From Vampirovibrio chlorellavorus (GTDB taxonomy: Bacteria > Cyanobacteriota > Vampirovibrionia > Vampirovibrionales > Vampirovibrionaceae): DNA of 64,000 nucleotides. Every line of letters starts with the position of its first letter. Position 1 is the first letter of the stretch. Under the pieces are notes generated by a model, which was given only the letters and a program-made list of their open reading frames with translations, did no database searches and was not told where the DNA came from. The stretch spans positions 186,001 through 250,000 of the forward strand of contig LAPX01000004.1 in NCBI GenBank assembly GCA_001858525.1, given 5' to 3'. This document shows positions 36,273-44,847 of this stretch, in pieces. Both the position numbers and the translations under genes were made by a program.

Positions 36273-37730
36273 ATGACCAATCCCTCCCTGTCGAACCCGA
36301 TTGCAGAGGCCAATCCGACGATGCCTCTGGATTTTTCTTATCTACCAACCAGCCCGCTGTACGGCCAGCAAAGCGCAGAGGATAACGTTCTAGGCTGGCA
36401 GCTCTCGCCAGCGCCTTTTACCCTGACAGTGGCACAACTGGAAGACTTGCAAACGCTGGGAAAAATCCTGACAAAATTCATTAAAGCCATTGATACCTTG
36501 TACAAGCAAAGCCAGAATCCAAACCTGCCCACACCGGACTGGATTGCCGGGTTGTACGATCAGGGTAAACCCGATTCCTTGAAACAACTTGCCAGCCTGA
36601 AGCGACTAAAAAGCCAGATGCCCCTGGTCCTTCGTCCGGATCTACTGTTAAAAAAAGACGGCTGGACCCTGTGCGAAATCGATGCCGTTCCCGGTGGGCT
36701 CGGTTTTATTGCCGCCCTGAACCGTTTTTACCGACAAAATGGTTTTCCGGTGATTGAATCCAGCCAAGGCCTGCCTGGCGCCTTTCTGAACATGCTCAAA
36801 GCACTGACCCCCGACCACCCGCAACCGTTTATCGCCATTGTCCTATCCGATGAGGCGGGGGATTATCGGGCTGAAATGAGCTGGCTGGTGGAAACCATTC
36901 AGCAGGGCACTGATTTGCTGCCAGCCTACCCCCATATCGCCCTGATTCACCCCAAAGAAATTGACCTGGTGCGCGATCAGCTGGTTTTTCAAAACCCGGC
37001 CACTGGCCAAGAGCAGCCGATTGATGTTATCTACCGCTTTTTTGAACTGTTTGATCTGCCCAACATTCCCAAAATCGAGCTTATCCAATACGCGGTGAAA
37101 AAAGGGCTGGTGAAGTGTACCCCGCCATTCAAACCCCATGTGGAAGAAAAGCTTTCCCTGGCCTTGCTGCACCACCCCGTTCTGGCTGATTTCTGGACCA
37201 AAGAACTGGGTCAGGCCGATTTCCAGCAGCTCCAACACTGGGTGCCACAGGGGTGGATTGTAGACCCCACCCCGCTGCCCCCACAAGCGGTGATTGCCAA
37301 TTTAACCCCTGGCGGTAAAGTCATTCAGGACTTCCAGCAACTGAAAACCCTCTCTCAGAAAGAGCGGGAACTGGTCCTGAAGCCCTCTGGATTCTCTCCG
37401 CTAGGCTGGGGGAGCCGGGGCGTGACCATCGGACACGACCATTCCAGCGACAGTTGGGGCCAACAGCTAGATACCGCCTTGGCCAGTTTTGGGCAAACAC
37501 CCTACATTCTGCAAAAATTTGAAGCCGCCGACGTGCTACCCGCCCAACGGCTGGAGATGGCCACAGGCGAAATCCGGGATTTCCAGGCTCGAGTGCGGAT
37601 ATGTCCTTACTATCTGGTTGAAAACGACCAAGTGACGCTGGCAGGGGTCTTGGCTACCGCCTGTCCCGCCGATAAAAAGCTGATTCACGGCATGAAAGAT
37701 GCCGTGCTAACCCCTTGCCAAGTTAAATAA
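36273..37730 (+). CDS. uncharacterised ATP-grasp-like protein
   Basis: 485 residues, no named family recognised. Features that look ATP-grasp-like are LVLRPDLLLKKDGWTLCEIDAVPGGLG (core CEIDAVPGG, acidic metal or substrate site) and, near the C-terminus, VLKPSGFSPLGWGSRGVTIG, which resembles a nucleotide-binding Lys plus glycine-rich loop. A further segment is ILQKFEAADVLPAQRL. Between them is a helical region with VIYRFFELFDLPNIPKIELI. No membrane segment. A carboxylate-amine ligase-type reaction is possible. The last 8 bases overlap the end of the convergent aroQ gene. Confidence 0.55.
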   Translation: MTNPSLSNPIAEANPTMPLDFSYLPTSPLYGQQSAEDNVLGWQLSPAPFTLTVAQLEDLQTLGKILTKFIKAIDTLYKQSQNPNLPTPDWIAGLYDQGKPDSLKQLASLKRLKSQMPLVLRPDLLLKKDGWTLCEIDAVPGGLGFIAALNRFYRQNGFPVIESSQGLPGAFLNMLKALTPDHPQPFIAIVLSDEAGDYRAEMSWLVETIQQGTDLLPAYPHIALIHPKEIDLVRDQLVFQNPATGQEQPIDVIYRFFELFDLPNIPKIELIQYAVKKGLVKCTPPFKPHVEEKLSLALLHHPVLADFWTKELGQADFQQLQHWVPQGWIVDPTPLPPQAVIANLTPGGKVIQDFQQLKTLSQKERELVLKPSGFSPLGWGSRGVTIGHDHSSDSWGQQLDTALASFGQTPYILQKFEAADVLPAQRLEMATGEIRDFQARVRICPYYLVENDQVTLAGVLATACPADKKLIHGMKDAVLTPCQVK

Positions 37731-38196
37731 CCCGGTCCAGAGAAGAAGGCTTGAGCGTTTCAATCAGGGATTGCAAGGCCAGACGGTAGCCATCGGCTCC
37801 CAACCCACAAATGACGCCGGTCACCACCGCACTCAGGTAAGACTGATGCCGAAACGCTTCGCGGCGGTATATATTTGAAATATGCACTTCCACGATGGGA
37901 TGGGCATAAGCCGACAAAGCATCCCGCAGAGCAACGCTGGTATGGGCATAGCCACCGGGATTGATAATCAGACCGGCAGTGGTCAGCCGCAAAGCCTGCA
38001 CCTGATCAATCAAATCGCCCTCATGATTCGACTGATAACAGATCAGGTCAAATCCAGCGTTGGCTGCCATCTCTGTAAGGCCCGCATTAATATCCTTCAA
38101 GGTTTGCGCCCCGTAGATATGAGGCTCCCGCTCCCCCACCAGATTGAGGTTGGGACCGTTGATAACGGCAATGGTTTGATTGGACGCTTGTGCCAC
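37723..38196 (-). CDS. aroQ: 3-dehydroquinate dehydratase type II
   Basis: 157 residues, third step of the shikimate pathway (3-dehydroquinate to 3-dehydroshikimate). Type II signatures are INGPNLNLVGEREPHIYG, YQSNHEGDLIDQVQ, the active-site NPGGYAHTSVALRDAL and VEVHISNIYRREAFRHQSY. Length is normal for the dodecameric enzyme. It is cytoplasmic and follows prfB on the minus strand by 76 bases. Confidence 0.97.
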   Translation of the reverse strand: MAQASNQTIAVINGPNLNLVGEREPHIYGAQTLKDINAGLTEMAANAGFDLICYQSNHEGDLIDQVQALRLTTAGLIINPGGYAHTSVALRDALSAYAHPIVEVHISNIYRREAFRHQSYLSAVVTGVICGLGADGYRLALQSLIETLKPSSLDRVI

Positions 38197-38272
38197 AGCG
38201 GAACTCCTTGATGGGTTATGCCTGTTTTTATAGTAACCGATTTCTACGAACTGGCCGCTTCGGCGCTTCTTC

Positions 38273-39407
38273 CTAACTGGCCGCCTCTGTGGCCAAGACC
38301 TGAGATTGCCTCAAACGCAACATGGCCTCAATAAAGCGGGTTAAATCGCCATCCATAACCCCGTCCACATCGGCGGTTTCCTCGTTAGTACGGTGATCCT
38401 TGACCATGCTGTAGGGGTGAAAGACGTAAGAACGAATCTGACTGCCAAAATTGACATCCATAACCTCGCCACGGCTGGCCGCCAATTTGGCTTCATGCTC
38501 GGCAATTTTACGGGCCAACAGCTTGGATCGCAGCATATCCATGGCGATCTCCCGGTTTTGCAACTGGCTGCGCTCCTGCTGGCTACGCACCACAATACCG
38601 GTGGGCTTGTGCACGATACGCACCGCCGTTTCCACCTTGTTGACATTCTGTCCACCAGCACCCCCACTGCGACTGGTGTCCAACTCAAGGTCCTCAGGCC
38701 GAATCTCAATATCCGCAGCGGTCACCCCAGTGACCACCGGGCTCACCTCCAGAGAGGCAAAGCTGGTTTGCCGCTTCCCGGAAGCGTTAAAGGGAGAAAT
38801 GCGGACCAAACGATGGACGCCCCGCTCGGCTTTGGCGTAACCATAGGCGTACTTCCCGCTCAAGCGAATGGAAGCACTTTTAATGCCAGCCTCTTCCCCT
38901 TCATTTACATCCAGAACGTCCCGCTTAAAGCCCTGTTGCTCGGCCCATCGAAGGTACATGCGCATCAGCATCTGGGCCCAATCCTGAGCATCGGTGCCAC
39001 CCGCCCCGGCGCTAATGGTAATAATGACATCGCACTTGTCGTACTCGTCACTCAACAGGCTTTGCAGCTCCCAGGCGTCCACTTCCACTTCCAAGGTAGA
39101 CAATTCGCTGTCCAGCTCAGCAATCACCGAATCATCCCCTTCTTCCTGCCCCATAGACAGTAAGACCTGCTGATCACTCAAAGCCTGATCCCAGCGCTGC
39201 ATGCGAGCGATACTATCCTTCAGCTCGTTCAGCTCCTGCATGGCAGATTGGGCGGCATCCGCATCATCCCAAAAGCCTGGCTGCGTGCTTTTATTTTCTA
39301 AATTGGCAATTTGCTCCCGAATGGCCGGAGTGTCAAAGAAACCCCCTTGCCGCATGCAGACGAGGGGCCAGCGCATCCAATCGGCGTTTAATATCAGAGA
39401 AATCCAC
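38273..39407 (-). CDS. prfB: peptide chain release factor 2, made by programmed +1 frameshifting
   Basis: Translation starts at GTG 39407-39405 (AAGGAA 6 bases before), runs 24 codons to an in-frame TGA at 39335-39333, and continues after a +1 slip into the main frame. The slip site reads AGGGGG-TTT-CTT-TGA-C, which is the classic RF2 arrangement: an internal Shine-Dalgarno, CTT slippery codon and TGA followed by C. The product is about 377 residues, with SPF (about 204-206) for stop recognition and GGQ (about 251-253) for peptidyl release. Autoregulation by RF2 level is expected. Annotation from the first ATG of the main frame would miss the true N-terminus. Confidence 0.95.
39333..39347 (-). 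promoter_or_regulatory. RF2 programmed frameshift signal
   Basis: On the minus strand AGGGGG (39347-39342), TTT, CTT and TGA (39335-39333) followed by C. Spacing between the Shine-Dalgarno-like run and the slippery CTT matches the known bacterial prfB signal. Confidence 0.93.
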
Positions 39408-39625
39408 GGCTTTTCCTTTTGGGTTGATAATGACCCTTATTGTACTGAAGCCGGTAGCTCGCCCACAAGTCAACCGGACCGTAAATCCAAACCAGTGGAC
39501 AGCGGAAAAACACTAAAAATACTGCACCTGCCGGACGCTTTTGACAGGCCCGCAAATTAGAATAAGCTTTGAAATGAGCATTGAGTGAATTCAACCCGCC
39601 ACCAACCAGGAGGAAGCCGTCCCGC

Positions 39626-39907
39626 ATGAGCCAGCCCCCATTTCCACTGAATGTGCCCGCCAGCAACGGCAATCCCTTTACCAAAGCGGTGAAAGCCACC
39701 CTGCCATCTTTGGCCACACCGGCCATTACCAGCAGCACAGGCACCAGCACCAAAAGAAGTAATCCCTTTATGACGGCCATGAATACGGACAGTGCGGAAT
39801 TTCGGGAGCAGTACGGGGTCAACAAACCTCTGAAAGACGCCATGTTTCTGGGTTATCGGGATGATCAGCCTGTTTTTGGCGGCAGTCGCCTGTTTATCTT
39901 GTATTAA
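39626..39907 (+). CDS. small uncharacterised protein
   Basis: 93 residues from the ATG with AGGAGG about 11 bases upstream; the open frame continues 15 codons further 5'. Pro/Ser/Thr-rich N-terminal two thirds, then FREQYGVNKPLKDAMFLGYRDD and a hydrophobic-aromatic end GGSRLFILY. No signal peptide or helix long enough for the membrane. Not recognised. It lies divergently beside prfB, and its stop overlaps the end of the convergent WYL gene by 4 bases. Confidence 0.55.
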   Translation: MSQPPFPLNVPASNGNPFTKAVKATLPSLATPAITSSTGTSTKRSNPFMTAMNTDSAEFREQYGVNKPLKDAMFLGYRDDQPVFGGSRLFILY

Positions 39908-40893
39908 AGACTAACCCCGGCGGGAGGCTGGCCCTCCATCACCGACAGCAAACCCGCGATATGCTCACGCATAGTGTCTCGCAGGCCATCAGGGGAAAGA
40001 ACCTGACAGGACGCTCCATACTTCAGGAGACGCAACATCAAACCAGTGGTCTCCGTAAGCCGGGTTTTCACCTGAATTTCCGTATCCGAGGAATACACCA
40101 GCCGCTCATCCGGGTACAAGCGATAACTCTTGGCCAAACGGCCATACAAGGCAAACACCACCGTCACTTGCACCGGGGGCCTTCGATTTTTAGAGGGCAG
40201 TTGACGCACCGAGGCAACCCGATCCAGATCCAGCAAACGCTGCTCCTGACTCCCCCGATCCAGACCCAGCAACAAAAGCCGGGTTCCTCGCTCCAGTACC
40301 TCATAGGGTTCTATGGACAGCGCCTGCTCACCGTGTTCCGGATCAGCGTACTGAATCTCCAGGGCAAATGCCTCCTGACAATAACGCTTGAATTCATTGA
40401 AACGCTGCCGCCACAAGCCCACATCTCGCAACGGGGTGACCGGCACCAAGCCAGGCTCCTCCTCCCATTCCAGAGAAGCATTAGAGCCCACCGCCCAAAC
40501 CAGACCTTCCATAAATCGACGATAGTCCTGATAAAGCACCTCATCCGGCTGACTGGCCAGAACATCCATCAACTTTCGGGCCGCGGAAAGCTCCTTGGCA
40601 TCCAGGGACACCGGAAACGGATTCCGTAACAGCTCGTAACTGTAATCATTTCGGTTGGTGGATCGAGGAATGCGACAGCCCACTTCCCGCAAGGTGTTAA
40701 TGTACTTGGTCAGCGTTTCCGAGTTGTACCCCCGGCCGATCATAGGGTTTTCATAGAGCAAGCGGTTCAACTCCACCATGTTCAGGCTGCGATACCGCAC
40801 CAGCATCAACAGAATGAACAGCACCCGGTACGCCGAAATATTGATATTTTGAAACACCTCTGAGGGCGCACTAGCCATGGCCATCCGCTGCAC
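39904..40893 (-). CDS. WYL-domain transcriptional regulator (second of a tandem pair)
   Basis: 329 residues. An N-terminal winged helix (RVLFILLMLVRYRSLNMVELNRLLYENP, in pattern) is followed by the WYL-domain region FALEIQYADPEHGEQALSIEPYEVLERGTRLLLLGLDRG and a C-terminal extension. WYL regulators sense ligands, often single-stranded DNA or nucleotides. The first residues MQRMAMASA offer three possible starts. It overlaps the upstream WYL gene by 23 bases, so the two are translationally coupled and may form a heterodimer like mycobacterial PafB/PafC (inference). Confidence 0.82.
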   Translation of the reverse strand: MQRMAMASAPSEVFQNINISAYRVLFILLMLVRYRSLNMVELNRLLYENPMIGRGYNSETLTKYINTLREVGCRIPRSTNRNDYSYELLRNPFPVSLDAKELSAARKLMDVLASQPDEVLYQDYRRFMEGLVWAVGSNASLEWEEEPGLVPVTPLRDVGLWRQRFNEFKRYCQEAFALEIQYADPEHGEQALSIEPYEVLERGTRLLLLGLDRGSQEQRLLDLDRVASVRQLPSKNRRPPVQVTVVFALYGRLAKSYRLYPDERLVYSSDTEIQVKTRLTETTGLMLRLLKYGASCQVLSPDGLRDTMREHIAGLLSVMEGQPPAGVSL

Positions 40894-41977
40894 TTCCTTT
40901 CGCCTCGTAAAATTTCAGCATACTTTTGAGCGTATCCCGCATCTCCTGCCCGAAAACCTCCGGACTCTCAATCGAAAAAGGCAAACCCAGAGACAACAGG
41001 GTCTGCTTGACGTAAAAGAAGTCCCGCACCAGCAGGCGAACCTCGTAATAGGGATTCAGCCCATCCACCCACAGGCGGCTTTCCTGATACACACCCTGAT
41101 TGGGGTCCAATGCAAAGCCTTGAAAGGCCTGCGGTGACTTCACGAAAACTTTCAGCACCACCTCCGCCTTGACCTGCTGACGGTCAATCAGCTGAGCCCG
41201 CAAGTCATCGTCCTGCACCTCTTGCACGCCCAATAAACGATCCACCCGCAAACTGCTCGGCCCCGGATAATCAAGCCGCTCCCCGCGCACATACACCACC
41301 CCTTGGCGGTAAAACAGGCTCTCTGGGAGAAAAGTAAACACACTTTCGCCCTTCATGGGGGAGGCATAGGTCACTTCCAGCAGACTTTCTTCCAGCAGGG
41401 CCTTCTCCAGTTGGTCAATGCGTGTCCGGAACTCCTGAGAATCCAGACTTCGACTTTGCTCAAACAACTGAGCCATCCATTCATTTCCAGCCTCAGCCCC
41501 TTGCAGTGGACTCTGCACAACCATCTTCTTCAGCAAACCATCCAGGGCCAACATTTCCTGGGGAGAAAAATGGCGCTGAGCCACAACCTTGGCCTGAGCC
41601 AGCACTTCTAGCTGGCTTTGCTCCAGAGTCAAGCCAAAGGGATGACTGACCATTTGATAGGCAAATCCATTGCGTGGACTGGGCCGACGAATCACACATC
41701 CCAGAGCCTTGAGGGTATTGATATACAACCAGATGGAATCATTGGAAACGGGCTTGCCAATGCCCGGCTCTTGCTCAAACTTACGATTCAGCTGATCAAC
41801 GGTCAAGGGCGATTGAATAAGCCATTGCAGCAAGCGATAAATACGATAGGCCGTTCCGTTCAGGGCACGACGCGCTGACAGGGGCGAATTTTCAGAAGGT
41901 TGTGACCCCTCCTCCATTCCCGCTGCCACCAATGGCGCGAGACTGGCGTCCAGATTGTCCGATTGCTGGCTAATCAC
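40871..41977 (-). CDS. WYL-domain transcriptional regulator (first of a tandem pair)
   Basis: 368 residues. Winged-helix N-terminus (TAYRIYRLLQWLIQSPLTVDQLNRKF), a middle helical segment, then the WYL-like domain LEVTYASPMKGESVFTFLPESLFYRQGVVYVRGERLDY and a WCX-type C-terminal part. Domain order matches its partner at 39904, though sequence identity by eye is low. The 230 bases upstream are shared with the divergent kinase gene and contain a 7+7 inverted repeat that may be its operator. Confidence 0.82.
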   Translation of the reverse strand: MISQQSDNLDASLAPLVAAGMEEGSQPSENSPLSARRALNGTAYRIYRLLQWLIQSPLTVDQLNRKFEQEPGIGKPVSNDSIWLYINTLKALGCVIRRPSPRNGFAYQMVSHPFGLTLEQSQLEVLAQAKVVAQRHFSPQEMLALDGLLKKMVVQSPLQGAEAGNEWMAQLFEQSRSLDSQEFRTRIDQLEKALLEESLLEVTYASPMKGESVFTFLPESLFYRQGVVYVRGERLDYPGPSSLRVDRLLGVQEVQDDDLRAQLIDRQQVKAEVVLKVFVKSPQAFQGFALDPNQGVYQESRLWVDGLNPYYEVRLLVRDFFYVKQTLLSLGLPFSIESPEVFGQEMRDTLKSMLKFYEAKGSAADGHG

Positions 41978-42053
41978 GCTTGAAACCCCGAATTCAACAA
42001 AATCAGTTAGGCCGTCCTAGGACCTTTATGTTGACTGAGCCAACTTTGGATGT

Positions 42054-42074
42054 AAACCGATAAATGTTCGGTTT
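42054..42074. promoter_or_regulatory. candidate operator between the WYL pair and the kinase gene
   Basis: Perfect inverted repeat AAACCGA-N7-TCGGTTT in the divergent intergenic region, 77 bases before the first WYL gene. Its right half plus spacer (TAAATGTTCGGTTTT) also occurs at 30979-30993 upstream of comM/sppA, without the left half. Binding by a WYL protein is a guess. Confidence 0.35.
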
Positions 42075-42207
42075 TCCAAATAAGCGATCGCCCGTGTGCA
42101 ATCCAGCCCTCAAAGCCCTTGCCCCACCGGTCATTACAAAATTTTCTGTTGTCTATGAAGGCTCTCCGCTAGAATAATAGAACCCCTGCACGGAAACAGA
42201 CGTCCCT

Positions 42208-43083
42208 ATGAGCGATAAAAATCAATCCAGAAATGGCACAGAGCATGCCGCTAAATCCGCCCGACTCCCTGATCAACTGAAAACTCAGGTCATTTCTCAA
42301 GTACAAGCGCTTCTGGATCAGGACAGTCAAAGCGAAATGGCCGTGGTTCAATCGGTTTCGCTTTTTTTCTGGGAAAGTTTGTCCCAGTGGGCCCATCATA
42401 TCGCCTTTGTGCCTCAACCCTTCATCTTGGCGCTCACAGGCCCTTCCGGTTCCGGTAAGTCTTTTATCCGGGAAACGCTGGTGCAGGAGCTCAGCCAGTT
42501 CACCGATGTGGCCTCCTTTACCCAGGATAACTATTACCGGGACTTTGAGGCGGATTTTCCGCACCTGCCCCTGACCCTGTTTTACGATCATATCGATTTC
42601 GATGACCCGGATCACATACGCTTTCGTCATTTAGGGCGCGATTTACAGCGCTTTCAGGCCCAACCACTGGGCGGCCATATTTACATTCCGAAACTGCGCT
42701 TTGGCACCCCCGAGCAAAAGCCTGCCATTATTGAAGAGGCCATTCATCTGCCAGTGACCCCCTTTATGGTCACAGAAGGGATTCATGCCTTCTACGAACC
42801 GGCCATTTTACCCTTGTATCAGTTTAAAATTTACGTGGACGTGGATGAAAAGACCCGTCGCCAACGCTGGCTTTCTCGGAACATTGAGGAAAACCGGGGT
42901 ATTACCGACAACATGTGGAACACCACCGTGCAATGCCTGGAACGCCATATTCTTCCCGCCCGTGAAGTGGCCGATTTGGTCATCAACAACAACGCCCCCA
43001 TCCCCCAGGTCAAACAATTCCTGACCCAACTGGCGCAGGCCTTGGGCAGTGCCCGTGTTTTAAGCCAGAAAAACATCGCTTAA
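42208..43083 (+). CDS. uridine kinase-like P-loop kinase
   Basis: 291 residues of the uridine kinase/phosphoribulokinase fold. Walker A is LTGPSGSGKSF (about residues 75-85), followed by FTQDNYYRDF (substrate Asp-Tyr-Tyr), FYDHIDFDDPDHI, YIPKLRFG, and a lid region YVDVDEKTRRQRWLSRNIEENRG with the catalytic-type Arg cluster. The N-terminal 60 residues are an extra helical region absent from short Udk. The substrate may be uridine or another small metabolite. It stands alone and divergent from the WYL regulators, so regulation by them is possible. Confidence 0.8.
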   Translation: MSDKNQSRNGTEHAAKSARLPDQLKTQVISQVQALLDQDSQSEMAVVQSVSLFFWESLSQWAHHIAFVPQPFILALTGPSGSGKSFIRETLVQELSQFTDVASFTQDNYYRDFEADFPHLPLTLFYDHIDFDDPDHIRFRHLGRDLQRFQAQPLGGHIYIPKLRFGTPEQKPAIIEEAIHLPVTPFMVTEGIHAFYEPAILPLYQFKIYVDVDEKTRRQRWLSRNIEENRGITDNMWNTTVQCLERHILPAREVADLVINNNAPIPQVKQFLTQLAQALGSARVLSQKNIA

Positions 43084-43229
43084 CCCTGCCCTTAAACAGA
43101 CTTCACAAACTATCAACAAACTGGCTTCACGGCCATTAAGACAACAACCCCATGTGATATCTGACCCTGTCATATCTGCCAAGGAAGCCAAAGACCTTGC
43201 AACCGACTTTAGGAAATACCTTGCTGCCA

Positions 43230-44165
43230 ATGAATGCCTGGGCCTCCCCACAGGCATACCCGCCCAGTGGGTATGGCACCCCTCGGCCAAACCCTTTCCC
43301 AGCGCCCTCCCCAATTTGGAACAGCCCAACGGCCACCAAGGCCTTCCATGCGCCATCTGCCATTCAAAACCCCATGCCGGTTGCCCAAAGTGTTTTCCCA
43401 GCAGTCGCCCCGAGTCATACTCAGCCCCATCAAGGCGGCCATCATCACCAGCATTCAACAGAACAGTCTAAAGATCTCTATAGAGACACGCCCTTGCGCT
43501 ATCTGGGGTATGTAAACGAACTGGGCGAATCTCTCAAGGACTGGCTCAAAGCCTTTTCCCTCACAACCAACAGCGCAGATGGCATCGTCAAGCACTCCTA
43601 CACAGCGGTAGGAGGCTATGTGGCCTTGGATGCCTTTGACAAAGCGGCCAAAGGATATCAGCAATCCAAAAAAGCCGGAGATAGCAAGGGCGGACAAGTC
43701 CTCAGCGCTACTACCTCTGGCCTGGATGCGGCCCTGTTTCAATATGGGGCCAGCTATTCCATCCCCGCCTTTTTGGTGGCAGTGACCCGAGACAGCCTGA
43801 AATTGGGCCTGAATCGCCTACTGGGCAAACAAAAGGCGGCGGAAGAGATACTCCAGCATGAAATCAGCCACGAAATTGAAGCCAAAGGCTGGTATCGCTT
43901 TGATCAACGCCTATTGGGCAAGCTGAAAAAAGGGATTGACGATCATCTGCTGCAAAAACTAAAGCCCTCCCAAAGGTTCGCCGAAATAGTTCAAAAATGG
44001 GGGCCTAAAGCGGAAAAGAACCTGTGTATCGCCCTGCCTTTAATTGGCAGCATGGCCATTATTCCGTTTATCGTGCACCCCATTGATGCCGGGGTGAACT
44101 TTATCCTGGATCATAGCTATCGCCCCCTGACGAAAATGCTGAAACAGTGGCTAGGTGCCCATTAG
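43230..44165 (+). CDS. MTFP1/MTP18-like protein (mitochondrial fission process protein 1 family)
   Basis: 311 residues from this ATG (an in-frame TTG at 43197 would add 11). A Pro/Ser-rich, His-rich tail of about 80 residues is followed by a domain that matches human MTFP1, as I recall it, along its whole length. DLYRDTPLRYLGYVNELGES compares with DLYRDTWVRYLGYANEVGEA, SYTAVGGYVALDAFDK with SYGVASSYVLADAIDK, Q-x-x-AS-x-x-IP-x-F is shared, and IPFIVHPIDAGVNFILDHS compares with IPIIIHPIDRSVDFLLDSS. The bacterial protein has an extra region of about 50 residues (roughly 200-250). Two or three hydrophobic helices imply a membrane location. The human protein controls mitochondrial fission in the inner membrane; the bacterial role is unknown. 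Its stop abuts the convergent pth gene. Confidence 0.8.
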   Translation: MNAWASPQAYPPSGYGTPRPNPFPAPSPIWNSPTATKAFHAPSAIQNPMPVAQSVFPAVAPSHTQPHQGGHHHQHSTEQSKDLYRDTPLRYLGYVNELGESLKDWLKAFSLTTNSADGIVKHSYTAVGGYVALDAFDKAAKGYQQSKKAGDSKGGQVLSATTSGLDAALFQYGASYSIPAFLVAVTRDSLKLGLNRLLGKQKAAEEILQHEISHEIEAKGWYRFDQRLLGKLKKGIDDHLLQKLKPSQRFAEIVQKWGPKAEKNLCIALPLIGSMAIIPFIVHPIDAGVNFILDHSYRPLTKMLKQWLGAH

Positions 44166-44759
44166 TTACTGGGGTAACAACAGGCGCCCGTTATAACGGG
44201 TCATGGTTTCTTCCACACCTACGCTCATCCAGGATTCCACGGCATCCAATGCCGCGTCAACAATCTCTGGAAGGTGTTTCTGCTCTTCCGGGGCAAATTT
44301 GGACAGCACAAAATCCGGCATGGCCATAGGCGGTGGGGGAGACCCAATACCCACCCGCAGCCGGGCAAATTGTTGATTGCCCCCCAACTGCTGAATAATA
44401 GAACGCACCCCTTTTTGACCGGCATCACTGCCCGCAGGCCGCACCCGGATTTTTCCGAAGGGCAAGGCCGCCTCGTCATAAATCACCAATAAGCGCTCCG
44501 GGGGCACATCGTAATAATTCATCAGCTTCAGAACAGCTTCACCCGATAAATTCATGTACGTCAGCGGTTGGGCCAGAATCACCGAATAACTGCCCAGACG
44601 GCCCAAGCCCACCATAGCCTTAAAGCGACTCTCAGACTTGCCGACGATTCCTGCCCGACGGCTCAGGGCCTCCAGCACCATAAAGCCAATATTATGGCGG
44701 GTGGCTTCGTACTGCTTGCCGGGGTTGCCCAACCCCACAATGAGAAATTTATCGCTCAT
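44166..44759 (-). CDS. pth: peptidyl-tRNA hydrolase
   Basis: 197 residues from MSDKFLIVGLGNPG; the open frame runs 32 codons further upstream but the family starts here. Catalytic and binding residues lie in GLGNPGKQYEATRHNIGF (Asn and His), LAQPLTYMNLSGEAV (Asn), VIYDEAALPFGKIRV (Asp) and GSDAGQKGVRSIIQQLG. It frees tRNA from dropped-off peptidyl-tRNAs in the cytoplasm. One residue worth noting is DAG in place of the more usual NGH/HNG in the last motif. It is divergent from tlyA, and the 88-base gap has TATACT (44806-44801) as a likely -10 for pth. Confidence 0.94.
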   Translation of the reverse strand: MSDKFLIVGLGNPGKQYEATRHNIGFMVLEALSRRAGIVGKSESRFKAMVGLGRLGSYSVILAQPLTYMNLSGEAVLKLMNYYDVPPERLLVIYDEAALPFGKIRVRPAGSDAGQKGVRSIIQQLGGNQQFARLRVGIGSPPPPMAMPDFVLSKFAPEEQKHLPEIVDAALDAVESWMSVGVEETMTRYNGRLLLPQ

Positions 44760-44847
44760 AAGCCAGTTTGCTTTGCTTTCTCGGCGTACCAATTCCTTGT
44801 AGTATAGAGAAAAGTCTACAATAAGAGATTCAAAAGAGATCCAAACA

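Noticed and set aside
42086-42093. GCGATCGC, the cyanobacterial HIP1 octamer
   Set aside because: One copy of an 8-mer is about what chance gives in 64 kb; HIP1-rich genomes have many.
42149-42175. TTGTC...TAGAAT resembling the mycobacterial PafBC-dependent promoter, near the WYL pair
   Set aside because: Spacing is 12 rather than the expected 8 after TTGTCNNTG, and it faces the kinase gene; too loose to claim.
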